NCBI GenBank assembly: GCA_038373885.1
Contig: JAWZYV010012339.1
Span: 124,001 to 188,000 of the forward strand
Origin: Cheiracanthium punctorium
Taxonomy: Eukaryota > Arthropoda > Arachnida > Araneae > Cheiracanthiidae
Direction: 5' to 3'
Length of the DNA: 64,000 nucleotides
The stretch's first letter is position 1. Each line of letters opens with the position of its first letter. The position numbers were made by a program, and so were the translations under genes. The notes beneath the pieces are model-generated. The model searched no databases and was not told the DNA's origin. It was given only the letters and a program-made list of their open reading frames with translations. This document shows, in pieces, positions 28,990-41,448 of this stretch.

Positions 28990-29445
28990 TTGCTTTCAAA
29001 GAGCATTGCAGAGCAAGCAGTAATTATTTTTATTTCCAACGGAGGGGAGAGTATGAGGGAGCGTCCTCTAAGTGAAACTGTACTCCCCCTCTTTAAACAA
29101 CGGTGGATGAGGGGGAGAAAAGCAATAAACTTTAGGTTTACCTTTGCCGATCTCTGGGAAGATAGGATTTTTCATTCCCCCAGACGCCCTGGACTCCCTA
29201 CCGCGAACCCTCCGGCTCAGCTAATAGCTGTCTTTTGTGCTTCAGTAGAGGCATGTTTCCGGGACAGGGGTTCAACCCCTCTGTCTGTTTACAGAATTTT
29301 GGATACTTGGAAAGACTATCTTTTTTTCCAAAGATGGATAAAATTGAAACTGTACTCTTTGTGTGAAGTTAGGAAGACTATTTTTCAGTACAGGTTAAAA
29401 GGTTTGCATTTAACAATTATGTATATGTTTACAGGGATACACTAA
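28990..29445 (+). CDS. Unrecognised 151-codon open frame
   Basis: The longest uninterrupted plus-strand frame that is not low-complexity, in a patch less AT-rich than its surroundings. I see no known domain, signal peptide or membrane segment, and the first codon is TTG, so the start may be an upstream splice site or absent. It lies directly beside the hAT end at 28980 and includes a palindromic AGGGGTTCAACCCCT (near 29266) that looks like a tRNA box B. It may be part of a retroposed repeat and not a gene. Confidence 0.2.
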   Translation: MLSKSIAEQAVIIFISNGGESMRERPLSETVLPLFKQRWMRGRKAINFRFTFADLWEDRIFHSPRRPGLPTANPPAQLIAVFCASVEACFRDRGSTPLSVYRILDTWKDYLFFQRWIKLKLYSLCEVRKTIFQYRLKGLHLTIMYMFTGIH

Positions 29446-30540
29446 TCTCTGTATATATGAATTTGTAAAAATAAATAAATAAAAATTGTATCACAAATTT
29501 ATAAATACTCTGTATAAAAAATACTCTCCCATTTTACATAGCAAATTATATATTTGTAAAACTGTAAAATTAATAGTTTAGAACAAATAATAATTTTTTG
29601 CAATTCTGCTTTTAGTGGTTTTCAAATACCTTTTCAAATAAATGTTTCAATTACATTTTTTTTGGGCTATTTCTATTAAAAGGTTTCTTGATAATTTTAT
29701 AAATACTAGGGGCCAAGGCCCCCTAGACTCGCTACGCTAGTTTTTCGTATGAAGTATTCGGCCCCTAATAAGGCTTATTCGTAAAAAAGACAGAATTTCA
29801 ACAGACAAATCCCAAAGATTTGACCAGAAAGAATGTTACTGAGCTACACATTGCTTGGTTCTTGCATGTTCATTGATACATAAAAATTTAAACTTCACAC
29901 TACAGTAGATCCCCCCACATAAGACGGTAGATATTTTGTTATAGGAATCCGTGTCGTACGGGTCCTTAGCTATACTCCACCTGGAGTGCGGACTCCGCGT
30001 ATAATCGCTGGAAAAATTATTTGCACTCCTGAGAAACACAATCATATTTAATGTTGCCATTCAAAAGTTATATTAATTAGGAGCTTAAAGCGTAATAAAA
30101 GCAGAACATCTGTTTCAGCTGTATTTTTAATTATTTAAAACCAGCTGGACACCTTGAGTATTTGCCACGCATGGCGATTTTTCAATATTTGGTGGCTTAC
30201 GTATATGTATAATTAATAATTAGCTCTAAGAAAACGGTTCTTCATATATTTTCTTTTATAAAAACTACGGAACAGCTAGAATAGCTTGCCACCAATGGCA
30301 ACTTTTTATTATTTGGCGATTTACACATGCTCAGAACTTATAATTGCTGCTCATGTAAGGTTCTCGGAAAACCGTTATCCATATTTTCATATACATAATC
30401 CTTTGCTGATTGACATATTTAGCACCACGAATTATATCATCTCGCCGCGCTGGCAAACATCCAAAGTGTACTATAACTGCTATAATGGCATAGTTAACGC
30501 CACCAAATATGTCTACTGGTAGCAAACAATACTACAGATG
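29446..30540. other. Unassigned, with one possible pogo-like end
   Basis: ACAGTAGATCCCCCCACATA at about 29902, then AAGACGGTAGATATTTTGTT, resembles a pogo/Tigger-type terminus, but no partner was found. At 30160-30390 a degraded direct duplication is visible (TTGCCAC..ATGGC, TATTTGG(T/C)G, CGGTT). No gene is seen. Confidence 0.3.
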
Positions 30541-33330
30541 GACCGAACCGGCTTTAAAATAATCTACATTTTAATTATTTTTCTTTTTCAAGATACTGGG
30601 TTCTAACATTCTGGAACGCGAAGTTTACCCTGCTTGGAAAGATACCATTTTGCCAGATTATTCCTAATGCCAAGATGGCACTTTTAAAATCATTTACAAT
30701 TAGTTATTCTGTTTTGTAAAAACGAATAGTCGCTCATTCTAAACTCCTGTTTTCTAAGCGAATTTACTACTTGAAATTGTCAACTTTGTGTAACACACTT
30801 TGAGTTATTTATTTCATATACTTTTTAATTTGGCGTAAAATGGGTATCATTCTACTTCATGTTTGTCAATTTCTCGCTATTTTACATACTTGGAATTGCT
30901 TTGTTGCAAAGGAGTGAATGATTTTATGCCAAATCTGGCAAACATTATGCTTATTTTTTTCAGTTTTTTATCAATATCTTCTAAAATAATTCGATTTTCG
31001 AAATTTAAGTCAGTTTATCAGGTTCCTCGGAATTTTTCGAATCTGTGAACACCTTAGTCGAAACTCACATCCACACGATTTAGGAGGAGATAGCCCAACA
31101 AGCTTTGACAGCGGCGACCGCGGCCGTTACTTTTTTTTAGAATAGAGAGATAACCTTTTAATAGAAATAGCCAAGAAAGTATGAAAAAAATCCTACTTTA
31201 AATATCAAAATACTTCATTCACGCTAGGTAGGAAGAAAAAAAAGTAGAGTAAAAAACCAACGTACCAAGGAAAAAACCACACAGAATGCAAGAATATAGA
31301 TTGAAAACTAAAGAAAATCCTACCCAAGTCCCTAAAATCAACAAAAATTGAAAAGTGATACGGCGCGTAGAAAAACTCGCGTTGACAAAAAACTCGTGAT
31401 TGAAAGAAATAGCACTCTCAAGTGCTAATAATAATAAAAATAATAAGAATAATAAAATAATAGAAATAAAATTAGGAAATAAATCATGACAAATGCATAG
31501 ATTATGAAGCACTTCCCAGCATTTGTCTTTAAAAACAGTTACAGGAATCTTGCTTAGGCGTAGGTCTAAATATGAGTCACTGGTAAAAGAAATTGGCTTT
31601 GTTTTTATAGTACTGGTACATTTTCATTTAAATTTTTTTTCTCAAATTATAAATAATTTTGCTTACAAAAAGAAAAAAAAATCATACGGCAATCTTAACA
31701 AAGATACTCTCTTCATTATGAAAGAAAAAGTATGAATCAAACCAATTTTAAAAAAGAGAGGCTCACTAAATCTTAACACTCAGCACACTTAAGCATAAAA
31801 AACTCTCGAGTTGTTAACTAGTTTAAAACATTATTAAACCCATTGTTAATTTCCTTGCCTTTACTGAAAAGAAACAATCAAGAAGACTCTTTTCTATAGT
31901 AAATGCTGTGTCCAAGCGCACATATTTGAATGTTGCACTGATCAAGTTCTACGCTCATGCAGTCGCTATGCCCTGCTGGAGCTCTGAAGTATATAACCCA
32001 TATTTAACCTGTTCGCTTTCATCATTGAAAAGATGCTATGAAGAAGACTCTTTATGTGGGAGAGATCACGTGGAGTTATTTTTCAGTGGAGTTTGTGGGA
32101 GAGTTATTTTTTACTAAAAATTAAGGTTTTTTTTTTAATTGGAGGGGGGAGGGATAGGGATAGTAATTGCGTATACTTTCAGAAATTATCTTTGTTCTTC
32201 TTAAACACTTAAACCTTTATTCCTTTACCCAAAAGAATATTTTCGGGGAATTATAAAGTCATTCTGATGCAGTAGATGTAATATTCAGGCATTTTTTCTT
32301 TTAAAGTTGTGAATGGTGCAAAAAACTCTAAACTGCATGTCATTCACAGGAATTGCCCTTTCGCTGGATTCTATAGCATAAATCTTGAGAAACATAGTAT
32401 ATTTTATGCTCTCTGTTCTCCCTCCCCCCTCCCTCCATGAAATCTGTATTAAAATATTGTGATTGAGATACAACAAAGCTGAACCAAAACAAATAATGAA
32501 ATCTTTTAAATTCCCATAATTTTGATAGCTTATTTCCCTATCCCCCCCCCTCAACGTATAAATAAATTTATCAAATTTACTCCCCCCCACGAGTATTTCT
32601 TTATGATTTTCCCTTGCAAATCATTTTTAGTATGTTTCTCTATAAAAACTGCTTAAATAATACACTTTTATCATGTGCATGTTCTACAGAATTTCTCGAA
32701 GTTTTCCATCCACGTCAAATAAACGTGCATAGTTTTTTATTCCTAATTTAGCCTTTCAAAATTTAATTCAACTTTTAACTTATTTGCGTATAAAAGAAAT
32801 TTTATTTTCATAATTCTAGTTCTTTTTATTATTAATATAAAAACATATGCTTGTTTTAACAAAAAAAGACGGTGGTCTTCCCTCTGATTTATTCTGGAAA
32901 AGTAAATATAAATAAATAGTAGGTTGTTTTTACCCTTGTTTTGATTTTAATTGTAACATTACCCTAATTTTTGTGTCTCAAATCTGACACCTCATATCTC
33001 CACTCAATATTCTGGTTTGTTTCAGGAGACAAAACTGAGCATTTGGTCCCCTGCGGCATATTTACATATATTTCAATTAAATTTCCGAAATGTTCAGTTT
33101 TTGTTACATTGTGTGATGGGCACTGATAAAGCACTTAATTCAAACAATATTCTTCATTTATTTTCTATTTTTTAAATCTATTTAATGACATGATTTACTT
33201 TTTATTAAGAACATGGTTGATACCAAACTGTTTTATCATTGTTAGATAGAAGTCTTTTTTCCAGACTATGCTCAAATTTTAATTATTTAACATCTATTTT
33301 ATTCTATTTAAGAGTATTTATGGAGTTGAT
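30541..33330. other. Unassigned AT-rich interval
   Basis: Almost 2.8 kb in which I see no gene or complete repeat. G-runs near 32143 and C-runs near 32542 and 32582 suggest degraded hAT-type MITEs. Open frames here are AT-driven (Phe/Leu/Ile-rich). Confidence 0.3.
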
Positions 33331-33364
33331 CCTAGTGGTACAATATTTTAGGTCTTGATCTGTC

Positions 33365-33600
33365 TATAGACTGTATAAGAATTGTCAATGGATAAGGCAC
33401 TAAACATTGGTAGATGGCGGATGTGTGAAAGCCTGAAATTCTAGAATGCCGCGCTTTTGTCGATCTAACGGTATAGAGTTTTGTGCTGCTTTCTTCGGAT
33501 GTAACGTGAATACGCATTAGAACCCCTCTAAAAAGTCCTTACCCCAAGCACCCTCCCCTTAAAGCCTACAATCCTCATGTAGTTTTGCTGTAACAGAACA
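33365..33600 (+). repeat. SINE subfamily 2, old copy
   Basis: Contains CTAACGGTATAGAGTTTTGT, TTCTTCGGATGTAACGTGAA, TACGCATTAGAACCCCTCTA and AAAAAGTCCTTACC in the subfamily-2 order. The head is degraded and no TSD was seen. It is followed at 33755 by a repeat that also follows the SINE at 35775. Confidence 0.65.
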
Positions 33601-33754
33601 ATACAGACATCAATAGACTAGCCAGTTCAGAAATTTCTGCATTATATTCTTTAAAAAAATATATTTTTTGGTCATTTTTGATTGAATTAAAAATTGTTCG
33701 CATTTTTCTTCACGCCTCTATGTTAAAAAACATAGTAGAAGGTGGTCTGTTGTA

Positions 33755-33955
33755 AGCAGGAGCGTAGCAATTCAATGTTTTGAAGATATGGGGCGGGGGC
33801 TCTCAGTATGTTCCTATCGATTCTAGAAACCAAAACAAAAAAGACATCATGATTGTGCTAATTTGTGGTTACTTTCACCCTTCAACCAAGGGCATGGGAT
33901 TCAGGTGTTCGAGGTCTCTGAGCCCTCCTCCTTTCCTACGCCACTGATTGTAAAC
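33755..33955. repeat. Degraded repeat with CAGGAGCGTAGCA / CTACGCCACTG edges
   Basis: The left edge GTAAGCAGGAGCGTAGCAAT and the right edge TTCCTACGCCACTGATTGTA resemble the hAT-type CAGTGGCGTAGC family. A related stretch at about 36117-36260 starts GTAAGCAGAAGCGCAGCAGT. The two lie at the same distance after subfamily-2 SINEs, suggesting an old local duplication. Confidence 0.5.
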
Positions 33956-34045
33956 TTCAACAACTTGTCGCTGTGCCTCATTTGGAGAGGTAATCAGTCT
34001 TAACGATACTTTCAAGCTCATATATTTTACATCTGTTACCTATGT

Positions 34046-34185
34046 CAGGCGCGTAGCCAGGAAAATTTTTCGGGGGGAGGGGATAAGAACTTATATGTGT
34101 ATAAATAGACGGAATTTCATCACTAATCCAAACATTTCGGGGGGGGGGATATATACCGATATCCTTACCCCTGGCTACGCCCCTG
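34046..34185. mobile_element. 140-bp hAT-type MITE with exact TSD
   Basis: Termini CAGGCGCGTAGCCAGG and, inverted, CAGGGGCGTAGCCAGG. Exact 8-bp duplication ACCTATGT (34038-34045, 34186-34193). It is non-coding. This copy fixes the hAT assignment of the CAGGGGCGTAGCCA family found again at 59422 and 59731. Confidence 0.9.
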
Positions 34186-34193
34186 ACCTATGT

Positions 34194-34918
34194 ATTTAAA
34201 ATCAAGCGTTTAAACTGCCTTCTGAACAGTTAAAAATAACAATTTGCAATATATTTTCTAATCGCCCAATTTTTAAAATCAGGCTTTATTTAGAGGTTGG
34301 GGAAAGAGGGTTGTAATATAGTGTGATGATGTAAGCTATTTATTTTTTAATATAATATATATTTTAAAAAATAAGAAGAAACATATAGAATACAGAATAT
34401 ATTTTATAGGGTGCGCGGAAAAAAGACCTCGGGGAAAAAAATCACCTTGTCATTATTTACTACATATGTAAGAACAACATGGAATGCTTTTATTTGAAGA
34501 GAGGAAATAGAGAGAAGAGGGGATCAAGATTATTTTTATTTATTTTTTAATTTAGATTACTGATAATCAATGAAGATTAAGCATAACATATAATGGAATC
34601 TTATGTATTCCTAGAATTTTAATACCTCATTTTCCGACACCTCCCCAACTCACACAGAGTTTGAAAGTTTTTAAAAAAATTTACGAAATTTGCATTTTAT
34701 TTCTTTTATTTTTTAATATTTATTTTAGGTTTTCCTTGCGTTTCATATTTAATATGTTTTTCTAGAAAAGAGAGCATAAATGGGATAAGAGCATACGCGG
34801 GCTCGGAATCACTTATTGTTTGCACTATAGCATTTGCGCCAAAAACTTCCATTTTTATCATATTTCATGTACATTATAAAATGTTATTTCCATGGACTAA
34901 TTTTGCTTTGTGGCACTT

Positions 34919-34956
<38 letters not shown>

Positions 34957-35243
34957 ATCGTGTCATTTATCCTCCGAGCAAAAGCTCGCAAGGATTTCTT
35001 AAAACATTTTTTTTTTAAAGTTAATATATATTTTTTGAATTTTTATCGCTGTTCTTTCCCTTCAAACCCTAGAATGCACACTTACGACTCTGTATTGCAA
35101 CATCTGAGCATAGGATTTCGCATGATTGTGGTTGTTTGATTTCCACGTTGCCATCATGTCCGATGAGACCATCTAAGAGTCACTGGCACTGACTTATAAA
35201 AAAATGAGGGGGCCCGTTCTCCAAATGGACATTGTTAGAATCA
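34194..35243. other. Unassigned, with a 36-bp poly-T tract
   Basis: Poly-T at about 34920-34955. GTGCGCGGAAAAAAGACC at 34411 resembles one terminus of the palindromic MITE at 35244 without a partner. No gene is recognised. Confidence 0.35.
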
Positions 35244-35749
35244 CGGAAAAAGCGCACCCGGAAAACAGCCCACAATATTGAATGGGTTTGTATTTTGGGA
35301 AGAGAAGAGGAGGGGGGGGGGGCGCCGCGGCGTGAGTTAAAAAAATGTGCGAAACAAGTGGGCATCCAAAAGAGCGTAAACAGAGGTACATTAGTGTATT
35401 AGTGTAGTAATTAATTAATTTTTTATTTTTATTTTTTCACAAAGAAACGAAATTACTACACATCTGCACTTTTATTACAAAACAAATTTGAGCCCAGTAG
35501 TCAATGAGTGAATATCCTCACTTGGAGGGGGGATTGGGCATTCAGAGTGTGAAACAGTTTAGTATAAAAATGAAACAAAAAAATCAAATACTTAAAAAAA
35601 ATCACTAAACCAAAAAGCACCCTTTCGGATGTCCACTCCTTTTTTACATTTTTTATTTCAAGCGCCAATCCCGCCCATCCACCCACTCATATAAAAAAAA
35701 ATAAGCCCCTTCAATATCGTGCGTTTTTTTCCGAGTGCGCTTTTTTCCG
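35244..35749. mobile_element. Palindromic MITE, family 3, copy 1
   Basis: Left CGGAAAAAGCGCACCCGGAA, then CAATATTGAATGGG. The right is the inverted form (complement CGGAAAAAAGCGCACTCGGA, then GATATTGAAGGGG). It is 506 bp with G-rich and C-rich tracts facing each other. A second copy lies at 40249-40859 in the opposite orientation; both contain ACACATCTGCACTTTTA and CAAATTTGAGCCCAGTAGTC (inverted in the second). Confidence 0.7.
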
Positions 35750-35774
35750 CCCACCACATTCTTATCTCCATAGA

Positions 35775-36010
35775 ATTGCCGAGAGGATAAGACAGTGAAA
35801 ATTGGTGGATGTGAGATGTGAGGTAGTGTGAAGGTCCAGAGTTTTGGATTACACCACATTTGCTGATCTAACGGTCTAGAGTTTCGGGCGGTTTTCTCCA
35901 AATGTAACATGAATATGTGTTAGAACCCCTTAAAATGTCGTTCGCCAAAGATATTCTTACTTTATCAGATGGTCCTCGTGCTTAACACAGCAACAAAGAC
36001 CGTAGTAGAC
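35775..36010 (+). repeat. SINE subfamily 2, old copy
   Basis: CTAACGGTCTAGAGTTTCGG, TTTTCTCCAAATGTAACATG and TGTGTTAGAACCCCTTAAAA in the expected order. The head has GTGAAGGTCCAGAGT in place of a good box B. The copy begins almost at the right end of the palindromic MITE. Confidence 0.65.
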
Positions 36011-36052
36011 CAGCGAGGTTAGAAAATTTCAGAAATATTTTTGTTTAAATTA

Positions 36053-36086
<34 letters not shown>

Positions 36087-36354
36087 GCACACACATTTTT
36101 TAATAAGTGGGTCTGCTGTAAGCAGAAGCGCAGCAGTTCAATAAGTTTAGGGGGGGGGGGATCGGTATGTTTCTATGAATTCTGGAAACTACAAAAAATT
36201 GAACTTATTTGAGGTTATTTTCATTTGTGGTTGGGAGGGTGTCTCAGAGATGACTTTTACTAGCCAGAAAAATAAGCTTTCTCTGTAAAGTGATAGAGTG
36301 ATTGAGAAGGTTTTGAAGTATTTAGACCTTTAACCGCATAGTTTCTTTATGCAT

Positions 36355-36640
36355 GTTAACGTGCATGGGCTATTTCGAGTGCCATGGTAAGACATAACAC
36401 TAAACGTAGAAAGACACTAAACATGGTAGACGACTGAAATATGGAAGTCCCGTGTTAGGGCCTACCACCCGGCTATCAAACTGTCTGGAATTTTGGTCGG
36501 TTTTCTCCAGGTGTGAGGTTAATAAAAGTCTCCCGACCAAGGAATCTCCATGGACCAGATCTCCCTCGTGTAGGTTTGCCGAAGCTCAAACCAAAACAGA
36601 CCTCCCTCGCATACGGACACACAATTTGTCTGGCTTACGT
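36355..36640 (+). repeat. SINE subfamily 2, old copy
   Basis: Head ATGGTAAGACATAACAC, then ACTAAACATGGTAGACGACT; body CTGTCTGGAATTTTGG, TTTTCTCCAGGTGTGAGGTT and CTCCCGACCAAGGAA, with CTCCCTCGTGTAGGTTTGCC at its end. It is diverged. No TSD was seen. Confidence 0.6.
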
Positions 36641-36649
36641 ATGTAAAAT

Positions 36650-38308
36650 TGTTATTTCTGCAAGATTTTTACAGCCTTCAAAATAAAATATGCACCAAAA
36701 CACTGTTTTTTCCCCCTTAAAAAATATACCTCTAAAATTATTGTAAATATTATGTGGTGGAGGGGAATTGGAAAAGCGCTTTTAAAAGTACTTTTAAAAG
36801 CGCTTTTTGTTACTTAAAAGTTTCTGTTCCAGACTATCAAGCATTTTATTGCTAAAATAGAGCAAAAAATTCAATATACCACAAAATCTTTCCCTACACC
36901 AAACGCTAGAAGACAGGGGAAGTTCTTTTCCATAAAAAATGACATCTTTAATATTGTTCGCTTTTTCCACTCTCCTTTCATAATATCTCTAAAATTTCGT
37001 ACAAACCCTTAATTCTATGTCCACAGCAATTAGGAGACAGACAAGCAGACAAATCGAAATCACAGACGATTCATCATCAACTTCTTAATAAGGAGTTAAA
37101 ATGGGATAAAAAGCACTTTCAAGTTTCGATACTCCACAGTTACGTCATTTTTATAAAAATATTCATTTGTCTTCCTCAATAATAATTATTGCCAAGGTGT
37201 TTTAAAAATACATTAAATGTATCTTAAACGGAGCTATAAACTTTGTATTTTGATGTCTATTTCAGTAGTGGAAAATTTTGCAAGTAAAATATAAAAGCAA
37301 GCAATTTAAAAAAGAAGAAAGAAATCAACAGATCTGACTAATATGCTTTCTGTATAATTAAACTCTTATTCCCTAATTTTGAATTAATGGATGTACGAAC
37401 AGGTGTTCCCTCACACAGCATTCCAGTAAACCTAAAGGGGAGAATACAATGCAACGCAAGAAGAACCATTAAAATGATTGATTGCCTCCGCACGGTACCG
37501 AAATCTAGAAGAATTTCAGACCTGAACCTTAGATATGGTCCCTTATTACGTAGCCATGCACGTGCGGGCTTTGTGAAAGGGGGGAAACCCAAAGCAATCC
37601 CTTGGCCGGATGCTGCAAAAACATTAGAACATGCTGCAAAGACATGTCTTTGTGATGCAATCTAAAACGACGTATAAATGAAATATTAATAAACAACTTT
37701 GATTATTACATGTTTAACAACGCTGCTAATGAAAATTTTAATATGTAAATATAATAATTGTATGTTTTTTAAGGTAATAGTAAATTTGTTCATGTTAGAT
37801 ATTGTGTTTTCAGGTAAAAACTAAGGTGAAACAAATCCTACATTTATTGGGTAATACCTAATACTGCATACATTTACGATTCATGTAATATACATTGACT
37901 ACCATGATGTAATTTTTGTTTGCACAGACATTGAATTTAATGAACCATCCATAGTCGCCCGATTTGCTGATTGTCATTAATTATTAGTTACAGCATTACG
38001 GATTGAATTAAGTCCATGAAAAGTCTTTTTCCAACGTCTTCTGATAGGCAAAGTGAGTTGTAAACATTTTTAAAAAGTCAACTTCGTCTTTACAAGAAGG
38101 TTGTTAAATGTACAACTCTCCACAATTTCTCCCTAAAGAGTAACATAAACACAGAGACAAAATTTTCGAAACTAAGGAAAATTTAAAACTGCGTATAACC
38201 GATAATGTGCGTCGTATACACGAGGCATTTTTGCATTAAAATAAATAGTAATGAATCGGGACTTCATGAAAATGACGTATAAATGAGAAACAAATAAACG
38301 GTGCCTTA

Positions 38309-38348
<40 letters not shown>

Positions 38349-40248
38349 CTGTCCTAAGAGCCCAATTTATGACAATTATTATATTTGTCCCTGCAAAAGA
38401 GTTAAAATGCTATAAAAAATAGTCTGCGAAGAGCATTCTTTTATAAGACTCAAATACTACATAAAATATTTTAAACTGGAACAAATATTTTTTCCATGGT
38501 TAAACTATATAGAATCTCCTAAAAAATAGTAAGCCTAGGACACCCGTTATTCTTAATTAGACTTAGGTCAGCACCATAGTTTTGATGAATATTAAGTTCA
38601 TATGCATATTTCGAGTGTTACACCCCCCCCCAAAAAAAAAACCACACACACACACACAAAATGCATGCTTGCAAAATTATTGTATTATTTAGATGAGTTT
38701 CAACAATATCAGATTTACATCTAATTTAACTTTAGTCATTTTACTCGTTTAACATTAATTTGACCCCCATACTTAAGATTTGGACAGAAGATCGAATACA
38801 TGCTCCATAAACATAGCAAATGTGTTCGTTAGAAATGTCGGGCCGTATATTTGTTTGGTTGTCTGATAGATTCAAGATGGTACTACAGCTACAAACTCTC
38901 TTGACAATTTTCGTTCTTTAAACTATTTGTTGAATACTACACAACTATTTCACGAATGCAGTACAGTAATACAACTAATAGAATGCAGCTCATTCACTTA
39001 CATTTATATCAGCTTCTTTGCAGCTGTTCAAAATGGGGAGGGGAGTGTACGAACAAACGGGAGTTTCTTAAAATGCCTTATGCAAAAAGGGTTCCATGTT
39101 TAGGTATTTTCGTGATGTTTTAGCTTTCGGTTCACGTATAAAAAATTCGCGAAAATAAGATGCTTTTACAGTGCGAAAATAAGTGCTTTTACAGTGTATG
39201 GCCTACGGTAAATTCAAATTGCACTAGCTGTAAAGTGTTTAAAAATTTCTTCTGGATAATTTTTTTTTGAGAGGCGGGGGGGGGGAGGGGTCTCCCTTCG
39301 CAAATGGCTGTCCTGGGGCCCGAAAATCCTGTCGGCCTGATATCATGTCTTATTTATGTGAATATTTCGCCATGTTAAATTACGTTGCGTTTTGATAACA
39401 AAATAAATAACTAAAAAATAAATAGTTAGTATTTTAGGGGTGAGGGGCCAAATATATATTAAAAAAAGAGTATGGTAACTATTATTTCAGAGCATTTAAA
39501 ATTTACAAATTAGTTAAATAAAACGCACGAAAAACTTACAAGTGCACGGGATTTCAAATGATACATGAGGAAAAAAAATTTCAAATCTAATTCATTTGAG
39601 GCTTCAACGTACATATATAATGATGCAAGATGATCTCGATCCCTGTCGATAGACTGAACATTTTTATAGCATACTCAATTTCTTTGTACTAAAATAGTAT
39701 TTGAAATCAAATCTGGAGATGAGCAGCCCCCCCCCCCCCTTGCCCCGCAAATGGTATGGGTGTCCATGATTTTAGGAAGTATTAATGAGAAAAAGTAAAA
39801 CTAATAAAAAACTTTGTAAAAAAAATTAAACGTTAATTATGCCATAAAAAACTCACTAAGACCTATATAAAACCGAGCCGTACCCCACTCTGCTTCAACT
39901 AAGCCCTAGTTTAATACAGATTTTATATCTTCATGTAATCTGTTAAAGAAAAAAATCGCTACAAAACGAATTTATTCAGTTATTTCATTGAATGACCTCA
40001 TCGTCTTCCACAAAACAAAAGAAATTTATTTCTAGCGTTTGCTCATATGTAGCGTTTGTTCATATGTGCATTAGTTTTTCCTTGTTTACAATCTTATGAC
40101 TGCTTGAAAGGGATGCTGTAAACATTTTCTTTTTAGAAATAAATGTTTCTAATGCAAAATTGTTCATAGACTTATCTTAAATTTTGCTTAAAAAATAAAG
40201 CCTTGAAGCAAAATTACTCAATTATACATAGTGGCACTACATCATTTC
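36650..40248. other. Unassigned AT-rich interval with microsatellites
   Basis: (TA)n at about 38310-38345, C-run/A-run/(AC)n at about 38621-38660, C-run at about 39728. The stretch 37330-37396 matches the DNA left of the MITE at 4191. Apart from one low-confidence frame at 37387-37665 I see no gene. Confidence 0.35.
37387..37665 (+). CDS. Unrecognised 92-codon open frame
   Basis: Starts with ATG and ends at TAA 37663-37665, in a patch noticeably less AT-rich than its flanks. The product is basic (for example RRTIKMIDCLRTVPKSRRIS) with no domain I recognise. The ATG lies in a dispersed repeat also found near 4189, so the frame may start inside a repeat. No promoter, splice or poly(A) evidence is convincing. 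Confidence 0.2.
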   Translation: MDVRTGVPSHSIPVNLKGRIQCNARRTIKMIDCLRTVPKSRRISDLNLRYGPLLRSHARAGFVKGGKPKAIPWPDAAKTLEHAAKTCLCDAI

Positions 40249-40859
40249 GGTGGACTGAAGAAAGCGTAAAAAAACCCGCATAATATTGAAGGGGTTTAAT
40301 TCTTCGGATGAGTGTGTGTGTGTGTGAGGGGGGGGGGGCACTTGAAATAAAAAAATTAAGAAAGGAGTGGGCATCCGAAAGTGCGCTTTTTGGTGGAGTG
40401 GATTTTTTTAAAGTATGTGAATTTTTTTTTTTTAGTATCATTTTTACACTAACATGCTTCACACTCTGAGTGCCCCCCTTATGGAAAAACTTGTATTTTC
40501 ACTTAGCCTTCAGTTAAATACTGGGTTCAAATTTGTGGAAGAGGGAGGTGAAGCCATTCACTTGACTACTGGGCTCAAATTTGTTTTCCAGTAAAAGTGC
40601 AGATGTGTAGTAATTTCTTTTCTATGTAAAAAAAAAAAAAAACCTTTATCAAAAGCTAAAGGGCGTTGAGGCGTTTCGGACGGCCATGGGGCTACTGGAA
40701 AAGTTATCTGAATGGCAATTTTCAATAGGGATGAATACAGAATACACTAATGTACCTCTCTTTACGCCCTTTTGGACGCCCACTTGTTTCTCACATTTTT
40801 TCATTTCGCGCCCCAAAAATGAAACCATTCAAATTATGCGCTTTTTTTCCGGTGCGTAT
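40249..40859. mobile_element. Palindromic MITE, family 3, copy 2
   Basis: Same family as 35244-35749, opposite orientation, about 610 bp. CCCGCATAATATTGAAGGGG lies at the left and CCATTCAAATTATGCGC, then TTTTTTTCCGGTGCG, at the right. The inner (TG)n and G-run differ between copies. Termini are approximate. Confidence 0.6.
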
Positions 40860-40869
40860 ATTTAATCAA

Positions 40870-41448
40870 AGTTGGTGAAGGGGAATAATCTTTGCAATAC
40901 TAATAATGGTAAAAATATAATTATTAAAACTATTACAACAAAACTAATTAAAAATTAATTTTAAATACAGTTATATATAGCCGATATTTTACATCTTAAG
41001 AAATGAGTTTCAAATAATTTTTAGCCAGTTTCCTTTAAAAAAGCTTTATTTTTAGCATTTAGAAATGAAAATTTGTTTAGAAACATTACATTTATACTAA
41101 CATTTGATGTAAAAAGTTCTTTTAAGGAAGTTTTTCTAAACTGACTTATTAATACCATAATTTAATTCTGAAAAAAAAAGCATGTCTAAAATAAAAGAAG
41201 TAATATTTAAATTAAATACTTTCAGAAATAAAAATAGTTTTATGTAAATATATATACTTATAAATCATTCATTCTAAGAATTATTATTTAAAACCAAAGA
41301 GTTAACAAGATAAATTACCATGATTCAGAATAAATTCCTGCACTTATGAAAAGAAAACCAGTAATAACAAGCCATAACTGATTACAAATCAGAGTGAATA
41401 TGATATCATATTACATAACCTCAAAACAGGATGTCAAGCATTTTAGTA
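40870..41448. other. Unassigned AT-rich interval
   Basis: Very AT-rich, with no gene or repeat boundary seen. Confidence 0.3.

Noticed and set aside
29255..29295. tRNA or SINE head at AGGGGTTCAACCCCT.
   Set aside because: A good box B alone; no box A at suitable distance upstream.
31219..31512. Membrane-protein-like minus frame rich in Phe and Leu.
   Set aside because: The composition follows directly from AT-rich DNA and (AAT)n-like tracts; no start context or conserved motif.
35180..35391. Proline-rich minus-strand frames.
   Set aside because: They arise from a G-run in the palindromic MITE at 35244-35749.
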